From SB11 sp965222995 (GTDB lineage: Bacteria > Bacteroidota > Bacteroidia > UBA8524): a stretch of DNA of 64,000 nucleotides. The notes under the pieces were generated by a model. The model was not told the DNA's origin and did not search any database. It saw only the letters and a program-made list of their open reading frames with translations. Below are positions 37,060-46,245 of this stretch, piece after piece. The DNA lies in the NCBI GenBank assembly GCA_965222995.1, contig OZ244977.1, positions 3,100,001 through 3,164,000 of the forward strand, written 5' to 3'. A program made the translations under genes and the position numbers. Position 1 is the first letter of the stretch, and each line of letters opens with the position of its first letter.

Positions 37060-38328
37060 TTAGTTTTGTAAATAGTCTATAAAATCTCTGATAAGTTTAA
37101 AACTATCTTCATACTCAGTTAAAGGAACAATACCGGCTTTATCTCCGGGGTCGTGATAGCTGGGAAAATCTCCCATCAAATAAAAAAAGAAACTATGCAC
37201 TCCTTGCTCTGTGAACCAATAATGGTCGCTGTTAGCAGCTTTTCCTCTTGCTTTAATTTCGGGTAAGTAGTTCTTTTCATTATTAATTGCTACTAAGGCT
37301 TTGTACTCTTCTTCAAACTCTAATCCGTTTACAGCCATCATTCCCTTTCCGCCTGTAGCCATCAAGTCCATATTTATTAAAAACTTCATCTTATACAATG
37401 GGTACTTGGGGTCAACATTTACGTAGAAATTACTCCCCACAAGCCCTGCCTCTTCAGCGGCAAAAGCAATAAACAATATCGAAAATTTTGGAGGGTTTTT
37501 ACTGTAGTGGTTTGCCATATCTAGCAACATGGCTGTGCCGCTGGCATTGTCATTTGCACCGGGGAAGTACGTATCCTTACCCATACGGCCTAAGTGGTCG
37601 TAATGGGCAGTTAGTGTTATTATGCTATCAGGATACTGCGTACCTTTTATAAAGCCCAATACATTTTGGCTTAAATAATCTTGTGTAAGCTTGGCATCAA
37701 CATGTATTTCTATGGTTTTAGCATTGCGAGGCAGTTTATCAGCTTTAATATATAACTCTGCTGAATTGCCTTGCTTACCTGCAACCGACCATATTAGCTT
37801 ATCATTGGTAAGATGTATTACACCCGATGATATATTTTCTTTTACATATTTTTCTGCCCGTGCCCTTACCTCACTTTCTCCTTTTGGCAATGTATCTATT
37901 ACAATAAAATGATTATATGCAGGTGTCTTTTTAAGTAACGCTGAAAATTTTTCTTCAGACTGAAGTATATCATTAGTAAGCCACAGTAAATTATATTTAC
38001 GTTTACTTATGGTTGGGCAAGTGGGTTTTACTATATAATCTATTCCCGGTTTTAAGGTATTGTGTTTAACCCTCACCAGCATAGATTTAGGAAAGGTATT
38101 TACTGTAAGCGGAAAGCTTTGGTACTGTACTTTTATACCTTTAAGCTTTTTTAGTTCTTCGTATATGAAAGAAGCGGCTTTGGCATCGCCACCGTTCACA
38201 TATCCCCTACCATGAAACTCAGGGCTGCAAAGTGTATTAATTGTTTTGCGGGCATACGCTATATTTTGAGACTTTGCGGCAATGGTTGCTAAAAGCAAGA
38301 GCAGCAATAAAAAATAGTTCTTTTTCAT
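37060..38328 (-). CDS. Exported M28 family metallopeptidase
   Basis: 422 residues with a signal peptide (MKKNYFLLLLLLLATIAAKSQ). The M28 catalytic domain has the zinc-ligand set in order: AHYDHLG (His and base-adjacent Asp, about 240), PGANDNASGTAML (about 256), AAEEAGLVGS (Glu-Glu, about 289), INMDLMATG (Asp, about 318) and a late YHDPGDK (His, about 394). All ligands expected for a two-zinc aminopeptidase are visible. It should act in the periplasm or outside on peptides. No partner genes are adjacent. Confidence 0.9.
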   Translation of the reverse strand: MKKNYFLLLLLLLATIAAKSQNIAYARKTINTLCSPEFHGRGYVNGGDAKAASFIYEELKKLKGIKVQYQSFPLTVNTFPKSMLVRVKHNTLKPGIDYIVKPTCPTISKRKYNLLWLTNDILQSEEKFSALLKKTPAYNHFIVIDTLPKGESEVRARAEKYVKENISSGVIHLTNDKLIWSVAGKQGNSAELYIKADKLPRNAKTIEIHVDAKLTQDYLSQNVLGFIKGTQYPDSIITLTAHYDHLGRMGKDTYFPGANDNASGTAMLLDMANHYSKNPPKFSILFIAFAAEEAGLVGSNFYVNVDPKYPLYKMKFLINMDLMATGGKGMMAVNGLEFEEEYKALVAINNEKNYLPEIKARGKAANSDHYWFTEQGVHSFFFYLMGDFPSYHDPGDKAGIVPLTEYEDSFKLIRDFIDYLQN

Positions 38329-38398
38329 ACTGTAAATAGTAAAAACAACTGTGCAAATCTTTTGCCAGCAAAAAACAAGAAACCAAAAATGGGAAGTA

Positions 38399-38650
38399 CT
38401 ATAGCGGCTGAATAGCTATTTCGTAAAACTCCATTACAGGATTAGCCAAAAGTTTTTTGCAGGCAGTTTCAGCTTGGTCCCGGGCTTCATCAGCATTATC
38501 GGTATTTATTTCAAGCGTAATATGCTTACCTACACGTACGTTGTCTACTCCGTTTAAGCCCAGTGAGTGTACTCCCCCTGTTACTGCTTTTCCTTGTGGG
38601 TCTAGCAAGTTTTTATGAGGCATTACGTTTATTTCAGCTAAAAATTTCAT
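38399..38650 (-). CDS. purS: Phosphoribosylformylglycinamidine synthase subunit PurS
   Basis: 83-residue small subunit of the three-part FGAM synthase (PurS, PurQ, PurL), fourth step of purine synthesis. MKFLAEINVMPHKNLLDPQGKAV and GLNGVDNVRVGKH are the family pattern. A free PurS implies separate PurL and PurQ subunits of the Bacillus type, which are not in the window. It starts 3 bases after the stop of pssA and must be co-transcribed with it; the two pathways are unrelated. Confidence 0.9.
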   Translation of the reverse strand: MKFLAEINVMPHKNLLDPQGKAVTGGVHSLGLNGVDNVRVGKHITLEINTDNADEARDQAETACKKLLANPVMEFYEIAIQPL

Positions 38651-38653
38651 GGT

Positions 38654-39412
38654 CTATTTTTTTGCAAAGTTTAAAATAAGCGATAAAAGTATATATAAAA
38701 TAATTATCAAAGGTATGGCTACAAAGTGTAATACTGCTAAAAGTACGGCACTCGTTAGAATAAATAAATAACGCACCTCATTTCCCTTAAAGCCCCATTG
38801 CTTAAATTTTAAAGCAAATAAGGGTAAGGGCATCACCAGCATAAAGCTTGATACAATTGAAAAAACTATTACAAACCAAGGTGCTGTAAGCCAAATTGGG
38901 AAATATGCATTTTGGAAAGCATAAATTAGTGCAAATGAAATTATTAATAATCCATTTGCAGGAGTAGGCAGCCCAATAAATGAAGTAGTTTGACGGGTAT
39001 CGTTATTAAAGATTGCCAACCTTATGGCTGAAAAAATAGCGATTAAAAATGGAGCTATCACTACAATCCAGTTTTTCTCATAAAAACTAACTAGATTAAA
39101 AAAATCAAAACCCTCATCAAATAGCCATTCATCATAAAACCAATGCATAAAGCAAAGGTTTATATATATAAAAACGGGAGCAACACCAAAGCTTACAACA
39201 TCTGCTAATGAGTCTAAATCTTTACCAATTTTTGTATCGCTTTTTAGTAATCGGGCTACCATCCCGTCAAAAAAATCAAATACGGCAGCAATTACAACCA
39301 AAACTGCTGCTAAATGAATCATTGAAAGTGAAGCTAAATATATTGCCAGTAACCCACAAAGCAGATTTAGTGAGGTAATAGCATTGGGTATATTATTTTT
39401 AATAAATTTCAA
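38654..39412 (-). CDS. pssA: CDP-diacylglycerol--serine O-phosphatidyltransferase
   Basis: 252-residue inner-membrane enzyme making phosphatidylserine. The CDP-alcohol phosphotransferase motif D-G-x2-A-R-x8-G-x3-D-x3-D is seen as DGMVARLLKSDTKIGKDLDSLAD at about 48-70 (key residues D48, G49, A52, R53, G62, D66, D70). About seven hydrophobic helices follow the Bacteroidota-type PssA pattern. The start is TTG 39412 (MKFIKNNIPN). A -7 promoter element sits 5 bases upstream of it, implying a leaderless message. With cdsA (45278) and psd (47622) it completes the route to phosphatidylethanolamine. Confidence 0.92.
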   Translation of the reverse strand: MKFIKNNIPNAITSLNLLCGLLAIYLASLSMIHLAAVLVVIAAVFDFFDGMVARLLKSDTKIGKDLDSLADVVSFGVAPVFIYINLCFMHWFYDEWLFDEGFDFFNLVSFYEKNWIVVIAPFLIAIFSAIRLAIFNNDTRQTTSFIGLPTPANGLLIISFALIYAFQNAYFPIWLTAPWFVIVFSIVSSFMLVMPLPLFALKFKQWGFKGNEVRYLFILTSAVLLAVLHFVAIPLIIILYILLSLILNFAKK

Positions 39413-39417
39413 CTCGA

Positions 39418-39425
39418 CAAATATA
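39418..39425 (-). promoter_or_regulatory. Candidate -7 element of pssA-purS
   Basis: On the minus strand TATATTTG (TAnnTTTG), 5 bases before the TTG start of pssA. Confidence 0.45.
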
Positions 39426-39485
39426 GTTGAAGGGTTAACTTATAGCTAAATAAAACACCTTAAAAAACTTATGCTTGTAAGTAAT

Positions 39486-39493
39486 TAGTTTTG
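39486..39493 (+). promoter_or_regulatory. Candidate -7 element of the 39513 sensor kinase
   Basis: TAGTTTTG (TAnnTTTG), 19 bases before the kinase ATG. Confidence 0.4.
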
Positions 39494-39512
39494 ATAGTAA
39501 TTTAGAGGTTGA

Positions 39513-42293
39513 ATGAGAGCGGAAGAACAACGTGAAAAAAGAGGTAAATACCCTACAAATCAAAATTCAGTTGCAAGCAGTAATATTCATCTAATAGCAG
39601 GTGTAAGCGGCATAGTTTATAATGTGTCCCCTGCTTTTACCAAACTTACCCAATATACCATAGCCTCATTAAGTAAAAGCGGTGGTTTAGAGAGTATTTT
39701 TGAAAACTCCAATGTATTTACAGAAATCATTGATACTATCCAGACAAAAAAAGACTGGGCAGGACACACTATTTTTTTGGATGAAAACCACGATGAATAT
39801 ATTGCCTTTATTGAGGCAAAACCTTATAAAAACAGTAAACAAGAAACTGAGTTAAAGCTTACTTTTTCCGATATTTCAAAATCGAAGAAAAACGAGCTGA
39901 TTGAAACCCGTTTACTTAAAGCCATTTCTGTTTGTACCGAAGCTCTGTTTAGCAACACAAACTCTGATGTTGTAGCCCCGCCTGTACTTGCCACTATTGG
40001 TAAGGCTATGGGTATTGACCGTTGTTATATTTCTAAAATTGTTGTAGAGCAAGGTGAATTGTACGTAGAAAGAAAGTATGCCTGGTGCAAAAAACCCAGT
40101 TTAGACAATGACTATTTTGCCTCGTACAGTAAATTTACTTACAGCAGTTTTTTTGAGGTATTGGATACCCTCAATGCCGGAAAAATTGTTGCCATTACCA
40201 GACGAAGTAAAACGGGAAAGGGAATAACTGATGTTTTAAAGAAAATTGATGTATTGTCTTTTCTTAAAATACCCATTTTTAAAGACAATAACTTATGGGG
40301 TTATATTGGTTTTGAAGACACCGAAAATGAAAGAGAATGGAGCTCTGCTGAAAAGAAAGCACTAAAATCTTTAGCTCAAAACATTGGTGCCCATATAAAA
40401 ATTAACAGCCTTACCGAAGAGCTATTAAATAAAAACACTCAGCTTGAAAATGCTATTAAAGGCTCTTCAGACGGGTTATGGTCTGTTGATTATGTAGCAA
40501 ACAACTTTTACATATCACCCCAGCTATATCAGATTTTTGGTTATTCAGAGACCACATTTCCAAAATCTGTTGAAGCCATTAAGCAACTCTTAAAAACAGA
40601 AGAAACAGAACTTTTAGAGCTTGAGGTTATTGATGCTATTAATAAACAAAGTGCAAATTTTGAGTTTGAAACTATAGCAAAACACAAAACCGGAAAATAC
40701 ATTTGGCTTAGGGGAAACTTGGCACTAACTTATGATGAGCATGGAAATGTAACCAAAAACAGTGGCTCTGTTGCCGATATAACAACAGAAAAAACTTTTG
40801 AACTAAGAATACGCAGACAAGAAGAGCACTACCAACGTTTAGTAAACGGATTGAAAGAAGTAGTTTTTGAAACTAACAAAGAAGGAAAAATTACTTTTTT
40901 AAATAACTCGTGGAAAACACTGATTGGCAAAACTATAAAAGCCAGTACCGGTAAAAAACTGGCCGGGTTTATAAACAAAGACCATGTAAAAGTTTTTGAA
41001 GAAGCCATTGAGCAAATCCGCAATAAACAATCTTGGCCCGGCAGACTGGAGTTGCAAATAATTAAAGACAAAAAACCATATTGGGTTGAGCTGTGGATGC
41101 GAGGTATGTATGACTCTGACTACGAACTTACGGGTATTTCAGGTTCCATTTTTGATATAAACAGCAAAAAAATTGCTACCGAGAAACTTCGCGAAAGTGA
41201 AGAACGTTACAGGCTTATATCAGAAAACACAAAAGATATTGTATGCCTTCATGACAAGGATAGCAACTACGTTTACATATCACCTTCTATGTATGATACA
41301 TTAGGCTATCCTACACGCGCTTTACTCGGTCAGCCTGCATGGACTTGTATACACCCTAAAGATATCAAACTGCTTAAACAAACTTTTAGTCAACTGGTTA
41401 ATGGTAAACAACCCGGGTTTATCCGCTACCGAGTTAAGCACCGTAAAGGACATTATGTGTGGGTAGAAACTATTGCCAATATTCAGCAACAACCACAAGA
41501 TTCTGAAACGCAGTTATTAATTCAAACTTCAACCCGTGACATAAACCATCAGAAAAAAGCCGAAGAAGAAATTATTAAGGCTCTTGAAAAAGAACGTCAC
41601 TTGGTAGAGTTGAGAACTAACCTGATTAATATGATTTCGCATGAGTTTAGGACCCCGCTTACATCAATAAAATCAAGTTCAGACCTTGTATTAAAATATT
41701 TGCCTACACTAAAAAAATCTAATACTAAAGAACGGTTAAACACCCATTTTGAAAGAATAAGGGTACAGGTAAACCGCATAAATGAACTAATTTCAGGAGT
41801 TTTATTATTGGGTGGAATAGATACGGACAAGGTAAAATTCTCTCCGGAAACGCTTGACTTAAAAAGCTTTACCGATAACTTTTTTGCTGAATATTATGAA
41901 ACTCATACCGACGATGACAGAAAAGTTGATGTTGGATTTAAAGGCAAACAAAGAGCAGTTGAAGTAGATAAATTATTGCTAACACATATACTGAGAAATT
42001 TAATCTCTAACGCGTTAAAATACTCTAAGGGTAGCAAGAATCCTGAATTAAATATTAAATTTGAAAGAACGAACATTGTTTTTATAATAAAAGATTACGG
42101 TATTGGTATAGCCGAGAAAGATATACAAAACCTTTTTCAGTCGTTTTACAGAGGTGATAATGCCCTAACAATACCCGGAACAGGTTTAGGTTTGGTTATA
42201 GTAAAACAATTTATCGACATGCATAATGGAGATATTACTTTAGAAAGCCAACTGAATAAAGGAACTATAATACAAGTAACACTACCTATATAA
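39513..42293 (+). CDS. Multi-PAS/GAF sensor histidine kinase
   Basis: 926 residues without evident membrane helices, so probably cytoplasmic. Domain order: a degenerate N-terminal PAS region (about 20-115), a GAF domain (about 131-297), three PAS domains with PAC segments (about 310-430, 437-560 and 563-690; YIWLRGNL, YWVELWMRG and YVWVETIAN mark their ends), a HisKA domain with phosphoacceptor His710 in MISHEFRTPLTSIKSS, and an HATPase_c domain (about 800-926; N box ILRNLISNALKYS, G1 DYGIGIAE, G2 GTGLGL). The signal is unknown. The response regulator gene begins 6 bases after the stop, so the pair is a two-component system. Confidence 0.9.
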   Translation: MRAEEQREKRGKYPTNQNSVASSNIHLIAGVSGIVYNVSPAFTKLTQYTIASLSKSGGLESIFENSNVFTEIIDTIQTKKDWAGHTIFLDENHDEYIAFIEAKPYKNSKQETELKLTFSDISKSKKNELIETRLLKAISVCTEALFSNTNSDVVAPPVLATIGKAMGIDRCYISKIVVEQGELYVERKYAWCKKPSLDNDYFASYSKFTYSSFFEVLDTLNAGKIVAITRRSKTGKGITDVLKKIDVLSFLKIPIFKDNNLWGYIGFEDTENEREWSSAEKKALKSLAQNIGAHIKINSLTEELLNKNTQLENAIKGSSDGLWSVDYVANNFYISPQLYQIFGYSETTFPKSVEAIKQLLKTEETELLELEVIDAINKQSANFEFETIAKHKTGKYIWLRGNLALTYDEHGNVTKNSGSVADITTEKTFELRIRRQEEHYQRLVNGLKEVVFETNKEGKITFLNNSWKTLIGKTIKASTGKKLAGFINKDHVKVFEEAIEQIRNKQSWPGRLELQIIKDKKPYWVELWMRGMYDSDYELTGISGSIFDINSKKIATEKLRESEERYRLISENTKDIVCLHDKDSNYVYISPSMYDTLGYPTRALLGQPAWTCIHPKDIKLLKQTFSQLVNGKQPGFIRYRVKHRKGHYVWVETIANIQQQPQDSETQLLIQTSTRDINHQKKAEEEIIKALEKERHLVELRTNLINMISHEFRTPLTSIKSSSDLVLKYLPTLKKSNTKERLNTHFERIRVQVNRINELISGVLLLGGIDTDKVKFSPETLDLKSFTDNFFAEYYETHTDDDRKVDVGFKGKQRAVEVDKLLLTHILRNLISNALKYSKGSKNPELNIKFERTNIVFIIKDYGIGIAEKDIQNLFQSFYRGDNALTIPGTGLGLVIVKQFIDMHNGDITLESQLNKGTIIQVTLPI

Positions 42294-42299
42294 GAGTTT

Positions 42300-43079
42300 A
42301 TGAATAAGGTACTAATAGTTGAAGACGAACAAGATATTCGCGAGAACATAGCTGAAATTTTTAAGCTAAGTAAATTTAAAGTTTTTGAAGCCGAGAATGG
42401 TAAAATTGGTTTAGCAATAGCCACAGAAGTACAACCTGATATTATTGTTTCAGATATATTGATGCCCGAAATGGATGGCTTTGGTTTACTTGAAAAAGTA
42501 AAAACAAACCCCGGTACAGACCATATACCTGTAATATTACTTACTGCAAAAACTATGATAGATAGTAAGTTGCAAGGGCTTAAAATTGGAGCTGATGATT
42601 ACATAACCAAGCCATTTAATGTTGATGAACTGGTTTTACGGGCTACTAACCTGGTTGAAACACGAAAAAAACTACGCCGCACACCTATTATACCTGAGAA
42701 GTTGAAAGTAGAAAGTAAAGATGATTTGTTCATCAAGAAAATCTACAGCATTATGGAGAAAAACATTGATAAGTTTGACTTTTCTGTTGAAGATTTTGTA
42801 CGTGAAATGGGCTATAGCCGCAGTGCAGTACAAAAGAAAATAAAGGCCATAACAGGTAAAACAGCTACTAATTTAGTTCGCGATTACAGATTGGAACGCG
42901 CCAAACAATTGATTGAACAAGGCGCTGGTTTTTTATCAGAAATAGCAAGTATGGTAGGGTTTAACAGCTTATCTTACTTTTCAAACTGCTACAAACAATA
43001 CTTTGGGGTTAACCCTTCAGAAGTGAAAAAGAAAGCTAAGTACGAAATTCAGGAAGAAACCAGTACTACATCGCTATAG
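42300..43079 (+). CDS. Response regulator with AraC-type DNA-binding domain
   Basis: 259 residues. The receiver domain (1-120) has the acidic pocket E8/D9, phosphoacceptor Asp52 (VSDILMPEMDG), the T/K switch region ILLTAKT and ITKPF. A short linker leads to an AraC-family DNA-binding domain (about 145-248; DFVREMGYSRSAVQKKI and LSEIASMVGFNSLSYFSNCY split as LSEIASMVGF, then SYFSNCYKQYFG). It is the partner of the upstream kinase and acts as a transcription factor; the regulon is unknown. Its last 31 bases overlap the convergent dusB. Confidence 0.92.
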   Translation: MNKVLIVEDEQDIRENIAEIFKLSKFKVFEAENGKIGLAIATEVQPDIIVSDILMPEMDGFGLLEKVKTNPGTDHIPVILLTAKTMIDSKLQGLKIGADDYITKPFNVDELVLRATNLVETRKKLRRTPIIPEKLKVESKDDLFIKKIYSIMEKNIDKFDFSVEDFVREMGYSRSAVQKKIKAITGKTATNLVRDYRLERAKQLIEQGAGFLSEIASMVGFNSLSYFSNCYKQYFGVNPSEVKKKAKYEIQEETSTTSL

Positions 43080-44047
43080 GTTTCGCGTATTACTTCCAAC
43101 ACATTTAGTATCTCATCAACATCTTCAAGCGTAACCAATTGCGTTCGGAAAGGCTTAAAGTGGTCGTACCCTTTAAAATAGTTGGTATAGTGCCTACGCA
43201 TTTCAAAAATACCCGTCTTCTCTCCCTTCCACTCCAATGATTTTAAAAAATGGATTTTGCATGTATCAACCCGCTCATCCAATGTAGGTTCAGGCAAAAA
43301 CTCACCCGTTTGCAAAAAGTGTTTCACTTCTCTAAAAATCCACGGGTAGCCAATGGATGCTCTTCCTATCATCACCCCATCTACACCATAGGTATTTTTC
43401 ATCTCCAAAGCTCTTTGGGGGCTATCCACATCACCATTGCCAATTATGGGCATAGTAATTCTGGGGTTGTTCTTCACTTCCCCTATCAAAGTCCAATCAG
43501 CAGGTCCCTTATATAATTGCTTACGTGTACGCCCATGTATAGTAAGTGCTTCTACTCCAATATCTTGCAGCCGTTCTGCAACTTCTTCAATATTTTTTGT
43601 GTTATCGTCCCAGCCCAATCGGGTTTTTACAGTTACAGGCAAGTGAGTAGCATCAATAACTGCTTGGGTCATTTCTATCATTTTGGGTATATCTTGCAAA
43701 AGCCCTGCACCCGCTCCTTTACAAGCAACTTGCTTCACAGGACATCCATAATTAATATCAATTAAGTCAGGTTCAGCAGCAGTTGCTATTTCGGCAGCCT
43801 CACGCATGCTCTCAATATCACTTCCAAAAAGTTGTATCCCTATAGGGCGTTCATATTCAAAAATGTCCAGTTTTTGTTTGCTTTTTGCAGCATGGCGTAT
43901 TAAACCCTCACTACTTACAAACTCAGTATACATAAGGTCTACACCATTTTGCTTGCAAACATATCTAAAAGGAGGGTCGCTCACATCCTCCATAGGAGCA
44001 AGCAATATGGGAAACTCACCCAATTCTATATCTCGTATTTTTACCAC
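43049..44047 (-). CDS. dusB: tRNA-dihydrouridine synthase (DusB-like)
   Basis: 332-residue flavoenzyme reducing uridine in tRNA D-loops. A TIM barrel carries the FMN-binding and signature segments: LAPMEDVSDPPFR (about 16-28), DINYGCPVKQVACKGAGAGLL (split: DINYGCPVK, then CKGAGAGLL; catalytic cysteine in the latter, about 110), VKTRLGWDD (about 140), IHGRTRKQLYKG (about 169) and IGNGDV (about 202). The C-terminal helical domain contains RRHYTNYFKG. It shares a 41-base divergent promoter region with the CPBP gene and overlaps the response regulator convergently by 31 bases. Confidence 0.92.
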   Translation of the reverse strand: MVKIRDIELGEFPILLAPMEDVSDPPFRYVCKQNGVDLMYTEFVSSEGLIRHAAKSKQKLDIFEYERPIGIQLFGSDIESMREAAEIATAAEPDLIDINYGCPVKQVACKGAGAGLLQDIPKMIEMTQAVIDATHLPVTVKTRLGWDDNTKNIEEVAERLQDIGVEALTIHGRTRKQLYKGPADWTLIGEVKNNPRITMPIIGNGDVDSPQRALEMKNTYGVDGVMIGRASIGYPWIFREVKHFLQTGEFLPEPTLDERVDTCKIHFLKSLEWKGEKTGIFEMRRHYTNYFKGYDHFKPFRTQLVTLEDVDEILNVLEVIRETYSDVVLVSS

Positions 44048-44064
44048 TTTCGGCTTAAATAGCG

Positions 44065-44080
44065 TTAATTTGCAAATTTA
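44065..44080. promoter_or_regulatory. Overlapping divergent -7 elements between dusB and the CPBP operon
   Basis: The minus strand of 44073-44080 reads TAAATTTG (TAnnTTTG), 25 bases before the dusB ATG. The plus strand of 44065-44072 reads TTAATTTG, one mismatch from the consensus, 16 bases before ATG 44089. Together they form a back-to-back palindrome centred on GC. Confidence 0.45.
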
Positions 44081-44088
44081 CTGCTTTA

Positions 44089-45072
44089 ATGGAAGAAAAT
44101 AACCCTTTACCAAACATAAGCCCAGTTTTTAAGTCGTTTTTGCAACTTCTAATCCTTATTGGGTTATATATGGTGTTTGCAGTATTAGCAGCTTACGCAG
44201 GCATTATGGCTGCTAAAGTATTTTTAGGTGTTGAAATTCCCTATGACTTAAATACCATAGATTTTGACAGCTTAGATGCTCATACCATACTAGGGCATAA
44301 GGTTTTTCAGGTAGTGGCATCATTTGGTGCTTTTATAGGTACTGCTTTAGTATTTGCCCGTTTTTTTGCTCGTGAAAAACTAAACACTTTCTTTGGGTTT
44401 ACAGGTATTTTACCTCCTACAAAACAACTGGTATTAACTTTTATAATTGCACTTACAGCAATACCCGTAATATCATTTATAGTATCGCTGAACCAACAAA
44501 TTCCTTTGCCTGCTGATATTGAAGAAATGGCAAAAACTCTTCAAAACACTAACGAGGGTTTTAATAAAGCTTTTTTAAAAACTCCGTCAATAGGGGTTTT
44601 GTTACTTAACTTACTTGTTATTGCAATAGTTCCTGCTATTGGTGAAGAGTTACTTTTTAGGGGAGCCTTTATGCAATTGTTTTATCGCTTTTTTAGGGAT
44701 AATATTCATTTAGCCATAATTGTTGTTGCCATTTTATTTTCAGTAATGCACTTGCAGTACTATAACTTTTTAGCAATTGTGTTTATGGGAATAATATTTG
44801 GCTATATTTATTACTGGAGTGGAAACATAATGGTAGCTATATGGGCACATTTTATAAACAACGGAACTGCAGTTTTGCTGGCGTATTTTGCTGAGCATAA
44901 TCCTGATGTTGAGTTTTTTAGGTTCGATTATGAGTTTTCGCCCATTATAGTTGGCATTAGTACTATACTACTGGCAGGTGCAATTTTTATGTTTTATAAA
45001 AACACCAAACAATATCACCCCACTACTGAAATTGACAATACTGCTGAAGTGGAAGAAGAAAAAGAATTGTAA
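44089..45072 (+). CDS. CPBP family intramembrane glutamic endopeptidase
   Basis: 327 residues with about eight membrane helices. The CPBP (Abi/Rce1) motifs are seen: motif 1 GEELLFRG (about 185-192), a histidine in MHLQYYNF (about 219-226) and motif 3 MVAIWAHFINN (about 248-258), giving the catalytic Glu-Glu, Arg and two His. It belongs to the Rce1-type intramembrane proteases; substrates are unknown. It is first in an operon with the DUF2007 gene (1-base overlap) and cdsA (4-base overlap). Confidence 0.9.
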   Translation: MEENNPLPNISPVFKSFLQLLILIGLYMVFAVLAAYAGIMAAKVFLGVEIPYDLNTIDFDSLDAHTILGHKVFQVVASFGAFIGTALVFARFFAREKLNTFFGFTGILPPTKQLVLTFIIALTAIPVISFIVSLNQQIPLPADIEEMAKTLQNTNEGFNKAFLKTPSIGVLLLNLLVIAIVPAIGEELLFRGAFMQLFYRFFRDNIHLAIIVVAILFSVMHLQYYNFLAIVFMGIIFGYIYYWSGNIMVAIWAHFINNGTAVLLAYFAEHNPDVEFFRFDYEFSPIIVGISTILLAGAIFMFYKNTKQYHPTTEIDNTAEVEEEKEL

Positions 45073-45281
45073 TGGAAAAAGATTGGGTAAAGCTGGTTAT
45101 AATTAGCAATAGGCAAAAAGCCCAAATAATACTTACTGCCCTTGAAAGTAAGGGAATAAAAGCGGTTTTAATTGATAAGAAAGACTCTTCATACACCAGC
45201 TTTGGCGAAGTAGAATTATATTGCCATGCAGAAGATGCTTTGGAAGCCTTAAAAATTGTTGAATATAATTTTCCCATATGA
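45072..45281 (+). CDS. DUF2007-type small signal-transducing-like protein
   Basis: 69 residues of the DUF2007 family (ferredoxin-like alpha/beta fold): KLVIISNRQKAQIILTALESKGI followed by GEVELYCHAEDALEALKIV (each over a few turns). It is overlapped by the genes on both sides (ATG at 45072 shares a base with the previous stop; its stop overlaps the cdsA start), so translation is probably coupled. DUF2007 proteins are thought to be small regulators but no activity is established. Confidence 0.85.
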   Translation: MEKDWVKLVIISNRQKAQIILTALESKGIKAVLIDKKDSSYTSFGEVELYCHAEDALEALKIVEYNFPI

Positions 45282-46129
45282 GTAATTTTTGGCAACGTGC
45301 ACTCACAGGGGTCGTATTTGTAACTGTAATAGTAGGAGCAATCTACTTTGATTTAGCTTTTTGGTTGTTTTTAGTAGTGCAAGCTGTAGGTGTTTGGGAG
45401 TTTTTAGGACATGGCATCCCTCATATTGGTTCAGCACAAAGAGTTTTTTATACAGCATGGGCATCATCTCTTTTTTATCTTTTTTTTAGTGGAGAGATGC
45501 TAATTTCTAATATTATTAAATATGCAGAATCGCCCCTAATTTGTTTATCAGCAAATAGCTTGATGACTATTCTATTACTAGTTCTATTTCTTCCCTTAAT
45601 TATTGAGCTATTCTCTAAAGCAGAAAAACCACTTGAACGAGTAAGCAAATTATGGTTTGCTGCAGGTTATGTATCGCTACCCTTTGCTTTAGCTGCTGCT
45701 ATTGACGGTAAAAATTATGCTGAAAACGCTAACGGATTACCATTATTACTTGCTGTTTTAATATTTATTTGGAGTAACGACACCTTTGCCTACTTAACTG
45801 GTAGAGCAATTGGTAAAACACCATTATTTACCCGTATTTCACCAAAAAAAACTATTGAAGGTACGCTGGGCGGTATATTAATAACCATGGGTATTGCTTG
45901 GTTTATTTATAACCCTAGTTACCCTATTGGGCATATACAGTTTTTATTTTTTGCTGCTATAGTGTGTATTACAGGTATTTTGGGAGACTTGGTTGAGTCT
46001 ATGTTTAAACGACAATGGGGCATTAAAGACAGCGGGAATATTTTGCCCGGACATGGAGGAATTTTAGACCGTTTTGACTCATTTATTTTAGTAATGCCTT
46101 TTGCTTATGCCTTTCTTTATATACAGTAG
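45278..46129 (+). CDS. cdsA: Phosphatidate cytidylyltransferase (CDP-diglyceride synthetase)
   Basis: 283-residue inner-membrane enzyme making CDP-diacylglycerol from phosphatidate and CTP, the precursor of all phospholipids. About eight hydrophobic helices. The C-terminal family signature S-x-x-K-R-x4-K-D-x-x-x-x-x-P-x-H-G-G is present as SMFKRQWGIKD followed by GHGGILDRFDS. The start ATG overlaps the previous stop (ATGA), a sign of translational coupling. It supplies substrate for pssA at 38654. Confidence 0.94.
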   Translation: MSNFWQRALTGVVFVTVIVGAIYFDLAFWLFLVVQAVGVWEFLGHGIPHIGSAQRVFYTAWASSLFYLFFSGEMLISNIIKYAESPLICLSANSLMTILLLVLFLPLIIELFSKAEKPLERVSKLWFAAGYVSLPFALAAAIDGKNYAENANGLPLLLAVLIFIWSNDTFAYLTGRAIGKTPLFTRISPKKTIEGTLGGILITMGIAWFIYNPSYPIGHIQFLFFAAIVCITGILGDLVESMFKRQWGIKDSGNILPGHGGILDRFDSFILVMPFAYAFLYIQ

Positions 46130-46193
46130 GCACAACCAAGAGTTAACATTTTTTTAATCAAATATTTTGTGTGCAAAGTATAAAGTATTATGC

Positions 46194-46223
46194 TTGTTTA
46201 ACTTTTTATAAAAGGTATTTTTG
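46194..46223 (+). promoter_or_regulatory. Promoter of glutamate dehydrogenase
   Basis: TTG (46194-46196), 19-base spacer, TATTTTTG (46216-46223). Both elements and spacing fit the Bacteroidota TTG-N19-TAnnTTTG consensus. It lies 22 bases before the ATG. Confidence 0.65.
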
Positions 46224-46245
46224 CACCCAAATTTTTAGATAATAT

